Assembly: GCF_014529625.1 (NCBI RefSeq)
Contig: NZ_CP076039.1
Location: 186,001 to 250,000 of the forward strand
Source of the DNA: Candidatus Pelagisphaera phototrophica
GTDB taxonomy: Bacteria; Verrucomicrobiota; Verrucomicrobiia; Opitutales; Opitutaceae
Direction: 5' to 3'
Length of the DNA: 64,000 nt
Positions 35,581 through 45,128 of this stretch are shown here, in pieces. How positions within the stretch are numbered: position 1 is the first letter of the stretch; every line of letters begins with the position of its first letter. The notes under the pieces are model-generated. The model saw nothing but the letters and a program-made list of their open reading frames with translations. It was not told the origin of the DNA and did not search any database. The position numbers were made by a program, and so were the translations under genes.

Positions 35581-35769
35581 ATGAAGATTGAAGTACCCCT
35601 CAACGAAGAAGAATGGTCCATGCTGAGTGCCACTGCTGACAGCATCTCATCAAGCCCGTAGGAACTGGAGCGAGTATCACTCATGCAACGCTGCCTGGTG
35701 ATGTCGGAAGACGATGAGATCTGCGATCGCACCCGCCAGATGATTGGCCTGGAATTCGGCCTCGATTAG
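35581..35769 (+). pseudogene. Short gene with in-frame TAG
   Basis: A 62-codon frame starting at ATG 35581 reads MKIEVPLNEEEWSMLSATAD, stops at TAG 35659-35661, and continues in frame as ELERVSLMQRCLVMSEDDEI to a TAG at 35767. The amino-acid composition on both sides looks coding (charged, non-repetitive). I do not recognise a family, so it may be an unrecognised small protein gene inactivated by one substitution. Confidence 0.4.
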
Positions 35770-35825
35770 AACTTCGAAGGATCCAGAGCCTCTCAGTAGA
35801 CGGCAGATTGCAGAGATTCAGTCGG

Positions 35826-37307
35826 CTAGTTTTGCACGTTCAACTTCTCGTCGTATACCGTGACGCGGCCGATCGCTTGAAGCGACTCCGCGATCTCTTC
35901 ACGCTTACCCACAACTGCAACGATGCTATTCTCTGGCAGAACGTACTTGTTGGCCAATTCCGCTGCTAGCTCCGGCGTCACAGACATCAATTGAGAAACG
36001 TAGGTTTGGTAGTAATCAGGAGCTAATCCATAGACGTCAATCTCTTGCACCAAACGAGCGATCGTCAAAGGCTGCTCAAGACTGAGCATGTAATTCCCTG
36101 CCAAATACTTTTGATGCATTTCGAGCTCCGATAGGGGAATAGGTTCTTCCCTGATGCGGTTTAGCTCATTGAAGATCTCCTTCACCGCATCCGCAGTCAC
36201 TTCGTTCCGAACATCAGCATAGGAGATTATCGCCCCTAGCTTGGCGGCATTAGCCGAGTATGCTCCGGCCCCGTATGTGAAGCCCTTGTCTTCCCGCAAA
36301 TTCTGGAAAAGACGGCCAGAAAAGCCTCCTCCCAGAATGGACATCACAACCCGAAGCTCAGGTGTGTCTGGATTAGATTTTGGTACTGACTGCTGGGCCA
36401 CACGAAGCGTTGATTGGACCGAATCTTCACGGTCGAGCAAATGAACCGCGCCTCCGTTCACCTCAGGAAAGGATAACTCCGGCAAAGGTGGGAGTTCCGC
36501 CGATTTCCATTTACCTAACTCGCTCTCAACTCGAGCCAACTCAGTCGAACCATCAAAACTTCCCACTATCGCCAAAGATGCGTTGTTCGGCAGAAAGTGT
36601 GCCTTGTGAAATGCGATCAGATCATCGCGCGTAATCGAAGCGACGCTCTCCTCGGTTTGAAAAGAGCCATACGCCCCCTCTCCGTAGACCAGCTTACGTC
36701 TAAGCTTCCCAATTAGCGCATCTGGTTCGCTCCGCTCTGAAATCAAGTTCGAAAGCGTGCGCTGTCTCAGTTTCTCAAGCTCGTCTCCAGGAAATGCTGG
36801 CTCGAGAACCACACTTTTCAAAACATCCAGCAATTTCTCTTTGTACTTGGAAAGGCCTGACACTGAGACAGCGATAAAATCCGAAGAAGCAGTCGCAGAT
36901 AGACTGGCCCCAATAAAGTCGATCTCGCTTGCTAACTCATAACCTGTCTTGCCCTTCACGCCCTTATCCAGCATGTCTGCAACAAACTCCGCCAAGCCCG
37001 ATTTCTCGCCATCGAAAAGTCCACCCGAACGGAACATCAATCGATAAGTAATCATTGGCTGACGATCGGACTCAATCACGTAAATGGTCAAGCCTTCACT
37101 GGTTTCTTGCGTCTCGTAATTGGGAAACGACGACGCAGGTGCAGGTCCGGGATCGGGTCGACTAGAACGGTCAATGGGAGCACTAGCGACTGCAGCCGAA
37201 GAACTGGCATCGTCTACCTTTCCGCATCCCAGAATTAAAACAAGGGAAGTGAGTAATAAAATCGTTGAGGGCGTTCTCATGTTATGAAGTTTTTCCATCG
37301 TATTCAT
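35826..37307 (-). CDS. M16 peptidase-like lipoprotein, non-catalytic partner
   Basis: A 493-residue M16 family protein with a lipobox LILGC (Cys28), so it is probably a lipoprotein. The N-terminal M16 half has FRSGGLFDGEKSGLAEFVAD where active members carry HxxEH, so the zinc-binding motif is absent; a C-terminal half with GGGFSGRLFQNLREDKGFTYGA matches M16 C-terminal domains. Such proteins act as the inactive subunit of a two-chain protease. The ATG overlaps the stop of the upstream M16 gene by 4 bp, implying coupled translation. Confidence 0.9.
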   Translation of the reverse strand: MNTMEKLHNMRTPSTILLLTSLVLILGCGKVDDASSSAAVASAPIDRSSRPDPGPAPASSFPNYETQETSEGLTIYVIESDRQPMITYRLMFRSGGLFDGEKSGLAEFVADMLDKGVKGKTGYELASEIDFIGASLSATASSDFIAVSVSGLSKYKEKLLDVLKSVVLEPAFPGDELEKLRQRTLSNLISERSEPDALIGKLRRKLVYGEGAYGSFQTEESVASITRDDLIAFHKAHFLPNNASLAIVGSFDGSTELARVESELGKWKSAELPPLPELSFPEVNGGAVHLLDREDSVQSTLRVAQQSVPKSNPDTPELRVVMSILGGGFSGRLFQNLREDKGFTYGAGAYSANAAKLGAIISYADVRNEVTADAVKEIFNELNRIREEPIPLSELEMHQKYLAGNYMLSLEQPLTIARLVQEIDVYGLAPDYYQTYVSQLMSVTPELAAELANKYVLPENSIVAVVGKREEIAESLQAIGRVTVYDEKLNVQN

Positions 37308-38635
37308 TTTTCAGGCACTGGGTAATGGAGCGTGTTTCTTCGATCTTTTTTCAAATAGTTTTTCGCAACCCGCTGCAGGTCTTCCTTTTTCACCTTCAAG
37401 TATGCTTCAAGCTCACGATTGATACGGCCAGCGTCCCCATACCAAAGATGATTGTTTGCCAACGACTGCGCCCGGCTACTCATTGTGCCGACAGATGACG
37501 CGATCTCCGATTCCTTTTGATTTAACGCCTTCTGAAATTCCTGGTCCGTCACCCCTGTATCGATCAACTTTTCAACCTCCTCTTCGATCAGACTATCCAG
37601 CTGCTCTATCGTGACTCCTCTGTTTCCAATCGCGTATGCAGCCACGAGGCCCGCCTTCTCCTGCATCCAGGTAAACGCTGCCGAGTTGACCGCAGCTCTC
37701 TCAACATCGACCAAGCGCCGATACATTCGGGAACTTTTCCCCGTAGCAAGAATGCTAATCAGCAAGTCGATCGCCTCGGCATCCTCGTGAGTCAGCACCG
37801 GCGCTCGCCAAATGTGCACAGCAGCCGGAAGCGGGGTCATCGGCTCATCCACCAATTTTGACGTCCCGGGGGCCATCAAATCCCAGTCGATTCCTGCCCT
37901 CTGCGGATCTTCTCCCCGGGGGATTTGCCCAAAGTACTGCTCCACAAGCTGCTTCGTTTTAACCAAATCGATATCGCCCGCAATGGACAGAATCGCATTA
38001 TTAGGAACGTACCACTTCTTGTAGAAGTCCCGAAATTCGTCGATTGTCGCTTCGTCAATGTATTGGGCTGAACCAATCGGTGTCCAAGCATAAGGAGTAC
38101 CTGCAAAAACCGCTCCCGCCATGTTCTCCATAAGGGACCCATAGGGCTGATTGTCATACCGGGAACGTCGCTCTTCTTTAACAACCTCTCGCTGCGTTTC
38201 CACACCAGTCTCGTCGACCACCGCATGCATCAAACGCTCCGACTCTATCCACAATGCTAGCTCCAACTCATTCGAGGGAAGATTTATGTAGTAGTCGGTA
38301 CGGTCAAATGAAGTGGAAGCGTTCAAATTGCCTCCCGCCCCTGAGATGAGCTTGTCGATCTGCCCACGCTCAATATTCGTGCTACCTTCGAACATCAAAT
38401 GCTCGAAAAAGTGGGCGAATCCGGTGCGGTCTGGTCGTTCATCTTTGCTACCCACATGGTACAATACATAGGACGAAACCACGGGGGCGTCCGTATTGCG
38501 ATGGAGGATGACGTGCAATCCATTGGGTAAGTCGAATTCCTCGAATTCAATATTCGGCGATTTCGCAAGCACTCCGATTGAGAACGCGAGAAAACCGATG
38601 GGTGCTGCTAGGCACAGGAAAAAGTTTCGCTTCAT
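37304..38635 (-). CDS. M16 (pitrilysin/insulinase) zinc peptidase
   Basis: A 443-residue secreted peptidase from ATG 38635 (MKRNFFLCLAAPIGFLAFS signal). The zinc motif HFFEH lies in the GFAHFFEHLMFEGS segment, with the third ligand Glu expected about 76 residues later, within the VETQREVVKEERR stretch. A GGNLNASTSFDRTDYY strand and a C-terminal MYRRLVDVERAAVNS segment complete the catalytic subunit. It probably degrades peptides in the periplasm, working with the inactive lipoprotein subunit. A longer frame to 38779 lacks signal-like sequence. Confidence 0.93.
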   Translation of the reverse strand: MKRNFFLCLAAPIGFLAFSIGVLAKSPNIEFEEFDLPNGLHVILHRNTDAPVVSSYVLYHVGSKDERPDRTGFAHFFEHLMFEGSTNIERGQIDKLISGAGGNLNASTSFDRTDYYINLPSNELELALWIESERLMHAVVDETGVETQREVVKEERRSRYDNQPYGSLMENMAGAVFAGTPYAWTPIGSAQYIDEATIDEFRDFYKKWYVPNNAILSIAGDIDLVKTKQLVEQYFGQIPRGEDPQRAGIDWDLMAPGTSKLVDEPMTPLPAAVHIWRAPVLTHEDAEAIDLLISILATGKSSRMYRRLVDVERAAVNSAAFTWMQEKAGLVAAYAIGNRGVTIEQLDSLIEEEVEKLIDTGVTDQEFQKALNQKESEIASSVGTMSSRAQSLANNHLWYGDAGRINRELEAYLKVKKEDLQRVAKNYLKKDRRNTLHYPVPEK

Positions 38636-38912
38636 GATTCGTGTCGAAAAGATAAAACCGATTATGGGTCGTTGAGTCCTAAGTGGGCGACAATGAACAA
38701 TCCACCATCTAGGGCAAACGCAAAGAGCCCCGGTTTTATTGATAGGAATCGAGAGTGCGAAACAAAATTTATTGCCCAAGCACGAGCACCTGTATATCGA
38801 AAAGGATATCCTCCGATTTCATAAACAGATTGCCTCGCAGTTCAAAATACTATCCCTCCGAAGAGCTTAACGACCTTGCGCTAGTTACCGAACAGAGAAG
38901 TCAGTACGGCCA

Positions 38913-39302
38913 CTAAAGGGCCTCAGCACCTCTAGCGCGACGAACGTTTGGCTCTTTGATCGTCTTAATCCCGTTGTTCCCATTCACGAGGACGAGTTTG
39001 GGCCTAAAGGTATCGACTTTTGATTCCTTTACCTTAGTGTAACTAGCGATGATGACAAGGTCACCTGGACTAGCCAAATGAGCGGCGGCCCCGTTAATGC
39101 AGATTTCGCCCGGCTTGCCCCAAATCACATAGGTGTGGAAACGATTCCCATTGTTGCAATTATAGACATCCACTTTTTCGAACTCCACCAGGTCCACCGC
39201 CTCGCAAAGATTCGGGTCTATACTGATGGAGCCTTCATAGTTCAGATCAGCATCGGTTACTACCGCGCGATGGATCTTTGATTTTAGCATGGAGCGTTTC
39301 AT
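38913..39302 (-). CDS. panD: Aspartate 1-decarboxylase
   Basis: A 129-residue PanD proenzyme. The Gly24-Ser25 self-cleavage site is in DADLNYEGSISID, which generates the pyruvoyl group. YNCNNGNRF and INGAAAHLASPGDLVIIASY are conserved. It makes beta-alanine for pantothenate. It is the last gene of the panB-panC-coaX-panD run. Confidence 0.96.
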   Translation of the reverse strand: MKRSMLKSKIHRAVVTDADLNYEGSISIDPNLCEAVDLVEFEKVDVYNCNNGNRFHTYVIWGKPGEICINGAAAHLASPGDLVIIASYTKVKESKVDTFRPKLVLVNGNNGIKTIKEPNVRRARGAEAL

Positions 39303-39324
39303 AGCTTAAACTTTTCTCGTATAT

Positions 39325-40110
39325 CTAATTCTTATCGATCGGATTTAACTCCAGCATCTTGTTCACGCCTTGAAGCACCAAATCCGAGATGATGTCGTCA
39401 AACAATTTTTCGTCTCTATACAGCAGGGAGTAACCACCGGTAGCGACAATCCGGTATCTCTTTTTGCCAAAAGCTTCTTCACCGATCCGCCTCACCAATT
39501 CCTTCACTAAACCCAAGTAACCAAAATACAGTCCTCCTTGGATGCTTTCTATAGAGGACTTCCCGAGAGCCTTTTCCGCATTCACAATTTCCACATGCGG
39601 AAGCTTAGCAGTCTTCGTCCCCAGAGCTTCCATAGCCAAGCCTAATCCCGCGCAAATGGAACCACCGAGGTATTCCTTTTCTTCGCTAACAGCATCCAGC
39701 GTTATAGCGGTACCAAAGTCGACCACAACGATATTTTGGTCAGGATACAGCTCCATCACCGCGATTGCATTAGCAATTCGGTCAGCACCCACTTCGAGCG
39801 GATTTCGAGTCTTGATCTTCAACCGCGTCTTAACTCCAGATTCCAGAAAGAGAGGTTCCGTATTGAAATATTCGCGACAAGCCATTTTGAGTGTAAACAG
39901 CTCCTCCGGAACCACACAGCTCACTCCAATTCGTCGGATCTGCTTGGAGTCTATTCCCTTCTCTCTCAATGCCGACACGAGAAACAGCCCCATTTCGTCA
40001 CTCGATACACGATATGAAGACTCTTTTCGGATCTGCATGACAAGGCGCTTATCGTTCTCGTAAACCGCTCCGTGCAATTGAGAGTTTCCCACATCAATGC
40101 ACAGATTCAT
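39325..40110 (-). CDS. coaX: Type III pantothenate kinase
   Basis: A 261-residue CoaX. DVGNSQLHGAVY at the N-terminus supplies the phosphate loop, followed by GADRIANAIAVMELYPDQN and VVDFGTAITLDAV; GGSICAGLGLAMEAL fits the family. It phosphorylates pantothenate as the first committed step to CoA, without the feedback control of CoaA-type enzymes. Its start overlaps panC by 4 bp. Confidence 0.95.
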   Translation of the reverse strand: MNLCIDVGNSQLHGAVYENDKRLVMQIRKESSYRVSSDEMGLFLVSALREKGIDSKQIRRIGVSCVVPEELFTLKMACREYFNTEPLFLESGVKTRLKIKTRNPLEVGADRIANAIAVMELYPDQNIVVVDFGTAITLDAVSEEKEYLGGSICAGLGLAMEALGTKTAKLPHVEIVNAEKALGKSSIESIQGGLYFGYLGLVKELVRRIGEEAFGKKRYRIVATGGYSLLYRDEKLFDDIISDLVLQGVNKMLELNPIDKN

Positions 40111-40901
40111 CGCAATGACCCTTTCAATTTCTTCAATACGCTAAGTGTCCAATTGTCGATCAACCGTACCCCCTCCAAATTAACCGCCCCAAAACGGCGA
40201 CCTCCTTCATCCACTACGTACTCTACTTCGAAACCCGCTTCCCTAAGCTCGCCAGTCGCTTCCTCAGGAGTCGAGGCAGTCGTGAGTATGCGGGGGAAAA
40301 CTGCCGCCTTTTTTCGGCCTGCTTCTGAAAGACGGCGGTTTCGCGAGCTCAAGGCCAATCCATCGTCCGCCCTTGCCGTTTCACAAGCAACAATCTCAAT
40401 GGGTAGAAAAAACGCTTCCACCATTCCTTTGACCAATCGTAATTGCTGGTAGTCTTTCTCGCCAAAATAAGCACGCTGCGCTCCAGACAAATTCAGCAAT
40501 TTTAGGACAACCGTTAATACGCCATCGAAATGACCCGGCCGCTGCACTCCTTCCATAGAAAGCGAATCCTGGCTTTCCGACACCTTAAACAGATAAGTAT
40601 CTGGGTACATTGCTTCAAAGTCAGGAGCAAACACCACATCTACTCCAAGATCCTCCAGTAATGCGAGGTCCTGCTCAAAATTAGCGGGGTAGGTTTCGTA
40701 GTCGGACGCGTTGTTAAACTGAGTTCGATTCAGAAAGATACTCACCGCAGTCAGTTCATTCTCAGCCAACGAACGACGCACAAGCGAGCTGTGGCCTTCA
40801 TGCAAGCCCCCCATTGTCGGGACAAATCCTAGTGAATGTCCAACCACCAGTTGCGAGCGAAACACCATCCACTCGCTAAGACTGCGAAATACTGGAATCA
40901 T
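40107..40901 (-). CDS. panC: Pantoate-beta-alanine ligase
   Basis: A 264-residue PanC (usual length about 280). FVPTMGGLHEGHSSLVRRSL includes the HxGH ATP-binding motif; SIFLNRTQFNNASDYETYP and FGEKDYQQLRLVKGM are also characteristic. The usual KMSKS-like loop region reads ALSSRNRRLS. It joins pantoate and beta-alanine. It overlaps panB by 4 bp. Confidence 0.95.
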   Translation of the reverse strand: MIPVFRSLSEWMVFRSQLVVGHSLGFVPTMGGLHEGHSSLVRRSLAENELTAVSIFLNRTQFNNASDYETYPANFEQDLALLEDLGVDVVFAPDFEAMYPDTYLFKVSESQDSLSMEGVQRPGHFDGVLTVVLKLLNLSGAQRAYFGEKDYQQLRLVKGMVEAFFLPIEIVACETARADDGLALSSRNRRLSEAGRKKAAVFPRILTTASTPEEATGELREAGFEVEYVVDEGGRRFGAVNLEGVRLIDNWTLSVLKKLKGSLR

Positions 40902-41689
40902 GGCTTATACTCTCCATCGCCGGGGTAGCCACGATCCCGAACGTCTTCGCAGTATCCTTCCACTGCCCGATTAATCATCTGATCCGCGTCCATGTAGCGA
41001 CGCGCAAACGGAGGCTGGAAGTCAGAGTCCAACCCCAGGAGATCGTTTAGAACCAAAACCTGCCCAGAAGTCTCCGGGCCACTACCGATTCCAATCGTAG
41101 GGATCCCCAGCGCATCTGTCACTCGTTCCGCCACTTCGCTAGGAATGCACTCGAGTACAATTGAGAAGCAGCCTGATTCTTCCAATTCGAGCGCCTCATC
41201 AAGAAGCGCTTGGGCCGCATCGCCGTTTCTAGCCTGAATTTTAAACCCCCCGAATTCGTTGACCGATTGGGGCGTCATACCTAAGTGACCCATCACAGGA
41301 ACGCCCCCTTCCACCAGTCGAGTGATCAGTTCAATATTTCCACGGCATCGCTCGACTTTTAACGCGTTCGCCCCAGCCCGCATTAGTTTGGCCACCGCGT
41401 TCGTAGACGCCTCAATCCCACCCCTGTAGGAAAGAAAGGGCATATCACCTATGATTACTTTATTTGGTGCCCCACGCCGAACCGCCGCCGTGTGCGCTTC
41501 CATCATCTCGACAGTCGCGTGGATGGTGCTGTCAAACCCGTGCACCACCATCGCGCAGGAGTCGCCCACTAAGATCGAGTCAACACTCGTCTCGTTTAGG
41601 ATTTTGGCCGTTGCTGCGTCGTAGCACGTCACCATGGTGATCGGCTCGCCAGCGGCTTTCCGCTTGTAGAAATCTGGAATCGTTTTCAT
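40898..41689 (-). CDS. panB: 3-methyl-2-oxobutanoate hydroxymethyltransferase
   Basis: A 263-residue TIM-barrel PanB. MVTCYDAATAKILNETSVD and ILVGDSCAMVVHG carry the metal-binding Asp; VKGE-like catalytic Glu lies in the VLECIPSE segment, and GIGSGPETSGQVLVLNDLLG is the conserved C-terminal loop. It adds a methylene-tetrahydrofolate-derived hydroxymethyl to ketoisovalerate. First gene of the pantothenate operon. Confidence 0.96.
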   Translation of the reverse strand: MKTIPDFYKRKAAGEPITMVTCYDAATAKILNETSVDSILVGDSCAMVVHGFDSTIHATVEMMEAHTAAVRRGAPNKVIIGDMPFLSYRGGIEASTNAVAKLMRAGANALKVERCRGNIELITRLVEGGVPVMGHLGMTPQSVNEFGGFKIQARNGDAAQALLDEALELEESGCFSIVLECIPSEVAERVTDALGIPTIGIGSGPETSGQVLVLNDLLGLDSDFQPPFARRYMDADQMINRAVEGYCEDVRDRGYPGDGEYKP

Positions 41690-41798
41690 TTCGGGTGCCT
41701 GTCGGAAAGATCAGGATCCTAGTGAAGGGTTTTTATTCAAATGCTTTCAGTCGATATTCGGTGATCACCGGGAATACTCCTCAGTGTCGCTTGTAGCA

Positions 41799-41820
41799 GC
41801 CGTTTTCGGTTAAAAACGGC
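41799..41820. repeat. Hairpin (REP-like) between panB and murA
   Basis: A perfect stem with 8-bp arms GCCGTTTT and AAAACGGC and a six-base loop lies between the divergent panB and murA genes. A flanking TGTAGCAGC resembles the start of short intergenic palindromes in related genomes. No T-run follows, so it is not an obvious terminator. Confidence 0.4.
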
Positions 41821-41927
41821 CGAAAATCAACCTTTATTGAAGGCTTCATCTACAAACGAGTCGTCAAACCGCTAATAATGAAGTTGAAAAGCGAACAAGA
41901 GGCACCGAGGCTATCCCCACTCAATCC

Positions 41928-43220
41928 ATGGCTGACCTAATAGTACACGGCGGTAAGCCGCTCAGCGGAAGCATCACGCCTTCAGGCAACAAGAACGCGG
42001 TATTGCCGATTCTCTGTGCGAGTCTGCTCTCCTCGGGGCCGGTTGAGCTATCGAATATCCCAGCCATTACCGATATCGAGAAACTCGTCGCTTTCTTTCG
42101 CCAAATCGGTTCGCAAATCGACTGGAATCGGGAGGCGAAGACGATGCGACTCGACCACTCGAATTTGGAAAGCTCCTTCAACGCGGGGGATCTGCCCCAA
42201 GGAATGCGGTCGTCCGTGCTTCTCTTCGCACCGCTTCTCTACCGGTTCAAAAAGATCTCACTGGACTCAAATCCAAAAGGCTGCGCCTTGGGCATACGCG
42301 AACTCGATCCGCACCTTGAAATTCTCTCACAACTCGGAGCGAAAATCTCTCACAACGGACGCCTGGAGATTTCCATAACGGATCGATTCAAAGGAGCAGA
42401 GCATTGGGCGGACTACATGTCGGTTACAACGACGGAGACGTTCGTTATGGCGGCGGCTCTCGGAATGGGAAACTCTACGTTGACTAACGCAGCGAGTGAG
42501 CCTCACGTACAGGACTTGTGCCGCTTTCTGGAAAGCATGGGCGCTAAAATAGAAGGCATAGGCACGAGCGTTCTGAGCGTAACGGGTGTCGATAGTTTAT
42601 CCGAAACCAGTGCCCAAATCAGCTCAGATCATCACGAAGTTGCTACTTTCCTCGCTCTCGGCGCTATTACGGGCGGGGAAGTAATTGTCACAGACTCGAA
42701 TTCGAAGCACTTCGCCCTGATCGGTCGCAGCTTTGCCAAGCTAGGAGTGGAAATCCACCACGATGGAGATATTGCCATTTGCCCCGCAGATCAAACGTTC
42801 CGTATCCAGCAACCCTATACAACTAATTTGCTGCCCAAGATTGAGGCCGCGCCTTGGCCCTACTTTCCCGTGGATTTGCTTCCGCTCATGATTGCCCTCG
42901 CTACAAAAGCCGACGGAGTCATGCACTTTTGGAACAAAGTATACGAGGGTGGCTTTTCATGGATTCCCGAACTCACCAAATTTGGGGCCCACGTCGTGTC
43001 GAGCGACCCACACCGCATCATCGTTTTTGGGAAGCGACCCATGCGGCCCGCTTCAGTCGAGCCTCCCTACATCATTCGTGCCGCTGTGGCTCTCTACATG
43101 ATGGCAGCCAGCATAGAAGGTAACAGCGTTGTCCGCAAAGCGGACCCCATTCGCCGCGCCCATCCCTATTTCGCAGAAAACCTGCGTAAGCTCGGCGCGG
43201 ATATCGAGTGGGACGAGTAA
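41928..43220 (+). CDS. murA: UDP-N-acetylglucosamine 1-carboxyvinyltransferase
   Basis: A 430-residue MurA. SITPSGNKNAVLPILCASLL opens the protein; the catalytic loop keeps the Cys (Cys119 in SNPKGCALGIRELD) that reacts with fosfomycin in other enzymes. Later segments are TTTETFVMAAALG, VQDLCRFLESMGAKIEG, and PWPYFPVDLLPLMIALA. It catalyses the first committed step of peptidoglycan synthesis, transferring enolpyruvate from PEP. It stands alone, divergent from panB. Confidence 0.95.
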   Translation: MADLIVHGGKPLSGSITPSGNKNAVLPILCASLLSSGPVELSNIPAITDIEKLVAFFRQIGSQIDWNREAKTMRLDHSNLESSFNAGDLPQGMRSSVLLFAPLLYRFKKISLDSNPKGCALGIRELDPHLEILSQLGAKISHNGRLEISITDRFKGAEHWADYMSVTTTETFVMAAALGMGNSTLTNAASEPHVQDLCRFLESMGAKIEGIGTSVLSVTGVDSLSETSAQISSDHHEVATFLALGAITGGEVIVTDSNSKHFALIGRSFAKLGVEIHHDGDIAICPADQTFRIQQPYTTNLLPKIEAAPWPYFPVDLLPLMIALATKADGVMHFWNKVYEGGFSWIPELTKFGAHVVSSDPHRIIVFGKRPMRPASVEPPYIIRAAVALYMMAASIEGNSVVRKADPIRRAHPYFAENLRKLGADIEWDE

Positions 43221-43247
43221 GAAAATTATGCTACCGGGACAGCTAAC

Positions 43248-43832
43248 CTAGTCCACAAGGGCGAACAGCCGATCAGAGTCTTCCCAAATGTCTAGGTGAT
43301 TCGCCTCAAGAACAATTTCGCGATCCAAGGATTTCAACGACGTTAGCGAGCCTTTGAGCGAAGCTACGTAAAGAGTACAAAGCGTTCCGGTCTTCCGGTT
43401 TTTCACTTGCAGGTGAGCAGCTTGTTGTCCCTGAAGCTGACAATAGCGGGCCCCAAGAACTTCGTAGGCGGAAAGCAGCTTTTGCTTTACTAATGGAGTT
43501 ACAGAAAAAGCTAGTTCCCTAAGTCCTTCCTGAGCCCCTTCGAAAGACGCTGCCTTCACATCGAAACTCTTGTATCCATTGTGCCGCATCGCAATCTCGC
43601 CAGCGACATCAAAATAAAAATCATCGTCGTCATAGCTACGACCCATTTGAAACGAGAATGCCATCACGATTGCAGCCGCAGCAGCAACAGGAACCCAGTA
43701 GTGCAACCAGACGGTGTTGTTTCGTCCCGGCTGGGATTCCCCCTGCTCCAAAATCGATTGAACCTTTTCAGCCGGTAATTTCTGACTTAGAAAGAAGTCT
43801 CTTACTGATTTATCTATTTCTTGCTCGTTCAT
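43248..43832 (-). CDS. Putative anti-sigma factor, single-pass membrane protein
   Basis: A 194-residue protein with a cytoplasmic N-terminal part (about 1-45), one membrane segment (VPVAAAAAIVMAFSF, about 47-62) and a 130-residue outer part without recognised domain. It begins 19 bp after the ECF sigma gene on the same strand, the usual position for an anti-sigma factor. The zinc-binding HxxxCxxC motif of the common ZAS type is not present, so sigma sequestration by another mechanism is inferred. Its ligand is unknown. Confidence 0.65.
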   Translation of the reverse strand: MNEQEIDKSVRDFFLSQKLPAEKVQSILEQGESQPGRNNTVWLHYWVPVAAAAAIVMAFSFQMGRSYDDDDFYFDVAGEIAMRHNGYKSFDVKAASFEGAQEGLRELAFSVTPLVKQKLLSAYEVLGARYCQLQGQQAAHLQVKNRKTGTLCTLYVASLKGSLTSLKSLDREIVLEANHLDIWEDSDRLFALVD

Positions 43833-43851
43833 GGCAGCTTAATTTCTTCGA

Positions 43852-44421
43852 CTACTTGCTTTCCCGGAATTCGCTTCCCAACGCTTTGGCTAATTTCTGG
43901 CGAGCTCGGTGAATGTGGCTTAGTATCGTACCTCGGGGGGAACCCGTTCGTTCGGATATCTCACTCGCGGTGTACCCTTCGACTACATTGAGGAACAAGG
44001 CTTCGCTCTCTTCCGGCCTTAGTTTACTCATTAAAAGCTCCATATCCATAGAGACGCCCTTGGATTCCAACCTCCCACTCTCCGGATGCGATTCCAGAGG
44101 CTCAAACTGGACAATTTTGCTCCGGCGCTTCTGATCGTAGAAAAGATTTCGAACGGCTCTGAAAAGAACTGGCGTTCCTTCTACTTTCCCGTACGCTCGG
44201 ACCAACTTCATCCAAGCCTGTTGAACCAAATCCTCCGCATCTTGATGGTGTCTTGCGATCGACAGCGCATAGCGATAGCCCGCCTGCACCAGCTCTGCAT
44301 CGCTAACGTATCGCTGAGTCTTGGGCTTTTCGGAAGTCATAGTCTGAGATTTCGAGTATTCGTCCGTAATGGAAACCGCTAATGCGCTCATGTTCAAATT
44401 CCTTTTCTGCTGATTATCCAA
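43852..44421 (-). CDS. ECF-type RNA polymerase sigma factor
   Basis: A 189-residue sigma-70 family factor with region 2 (VSDAELVQAGYRYALSIARH, then DAEDLVQQAWMKLVRAYG) and region 4 (RPEESEALFLNVVEGYTASE, then GTILSHIHRARQKLAKALG); region 1 and 3 are missing, as in extracytoplasmic-function factors. The first 30 or so residues precede the sigma fold and the true start may be the internal ATG in SQTMTSEK. It most likely directs a stress or envelope regulon controlled by the adjacent membrane gene. Confidence 0.88.
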   Translation of the reverse strand: MDNQQKRNLNMSALAVSITDEYSKSQTMTSEKPKTQRYVSDAELVQAGYRYALSIARHHQDAEDLVQQAWMKLVRAYGKVEGTPVLFRAVRNLFYDQKRRSKIVQFEPLESHPESGRLESKGVSMDMELLMSKLRPEESEALFLNVVEGYTASEISERTGSPRGTILSHIHRARQKLAKALGSEFRESK

Positions 44422-45128
44422 AGCGTGAGGGAAACTAGGGATTGTTAACTACAAATTGTGCTGTCACATCCGCCCGCAATCGAGCCGCTACTTTTGAACA
44501 ACGGTGGCTTTTACCCATTGATTGCTCGTCTTTCACGACTTCCCCAAAAGAGGGACCCGCTCCCTTCTTCAATATTCCCAAACCTAAACCCAACTTTGAC
44601 GGCTCGTCCAGAGTTTTTCAACGTTTTCCCAAGACAAGGAAAAATTTCTAACCTTCTGCTTTTAAATATGTTACATTTCATTGTGAATCGGAAAAAAGCG
44701 TGGTTTGGAATCCTTCCAGGTTTTTGAAGTTTTTGCTGAAAAAAGCATTCGGTCTTTTCACACCAATTCAAAATTTTGGCATCGCCCTTTTCCCAAGGCA
44801 CGTAAGTAATCGAAATCGTCTTGTCAGCAATCGCTCTATCCGGAAGCGCCGATGAGATCCAGGCGAGAATCGCTTTCGACCATGGGTCAAATGCCTTCAA
44901 CGCATTTGAAGCCCAACTCCGGGCTCGATTCGACCACGCGCGGGAACCTGATTCTCTCAACGAAGCCAATCACTTCAACCAGCGAAAGTATCATGGCAGT
45001 TCGCAAAACCGTTCTCATTGCTCTACCAATATTATCACGTATGACCAGAAACTGGGCGACCGTGAACTCCTGCAAATTCTATCTCTTTGCACCGCTTTAG
45101 AATGCCCCGCTCCTAGTCAGACAGATTC
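44422..45128. other. Intergenic 0.7 kb without a confident gene
   Basis: This stretch between the sigma gene and gmk holds several short overlapping frames on both strands, none with a recognised family. The longest (minus, 44511-44969) is compositionally mixed and its frame is closed just upstream by TGA. An imperfect palindrome with arms TTTTCC and GGAAAA lies at 44624-44643. It may be a very old decayed gene or a regulatory region; no claim is made. Confidence 0.4.

Noticed and set aside
3789-35769. Reassignment or suppression of TAG, suggested by three amber-interrupted frames
   Set aside because: Many intact genes here end normally in TAG (glycerate kinase, NamZ, glmS, msrB), and TAA and TGA also interrupt other pseudogenes. 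Decay explains it better.
44511-44969. 152-codon minus-strand frame
   Set aside because: Composition is uneven, the frame is closed just upstream by TGA, and no family pattern was found; kept only as an unassigned stretch.
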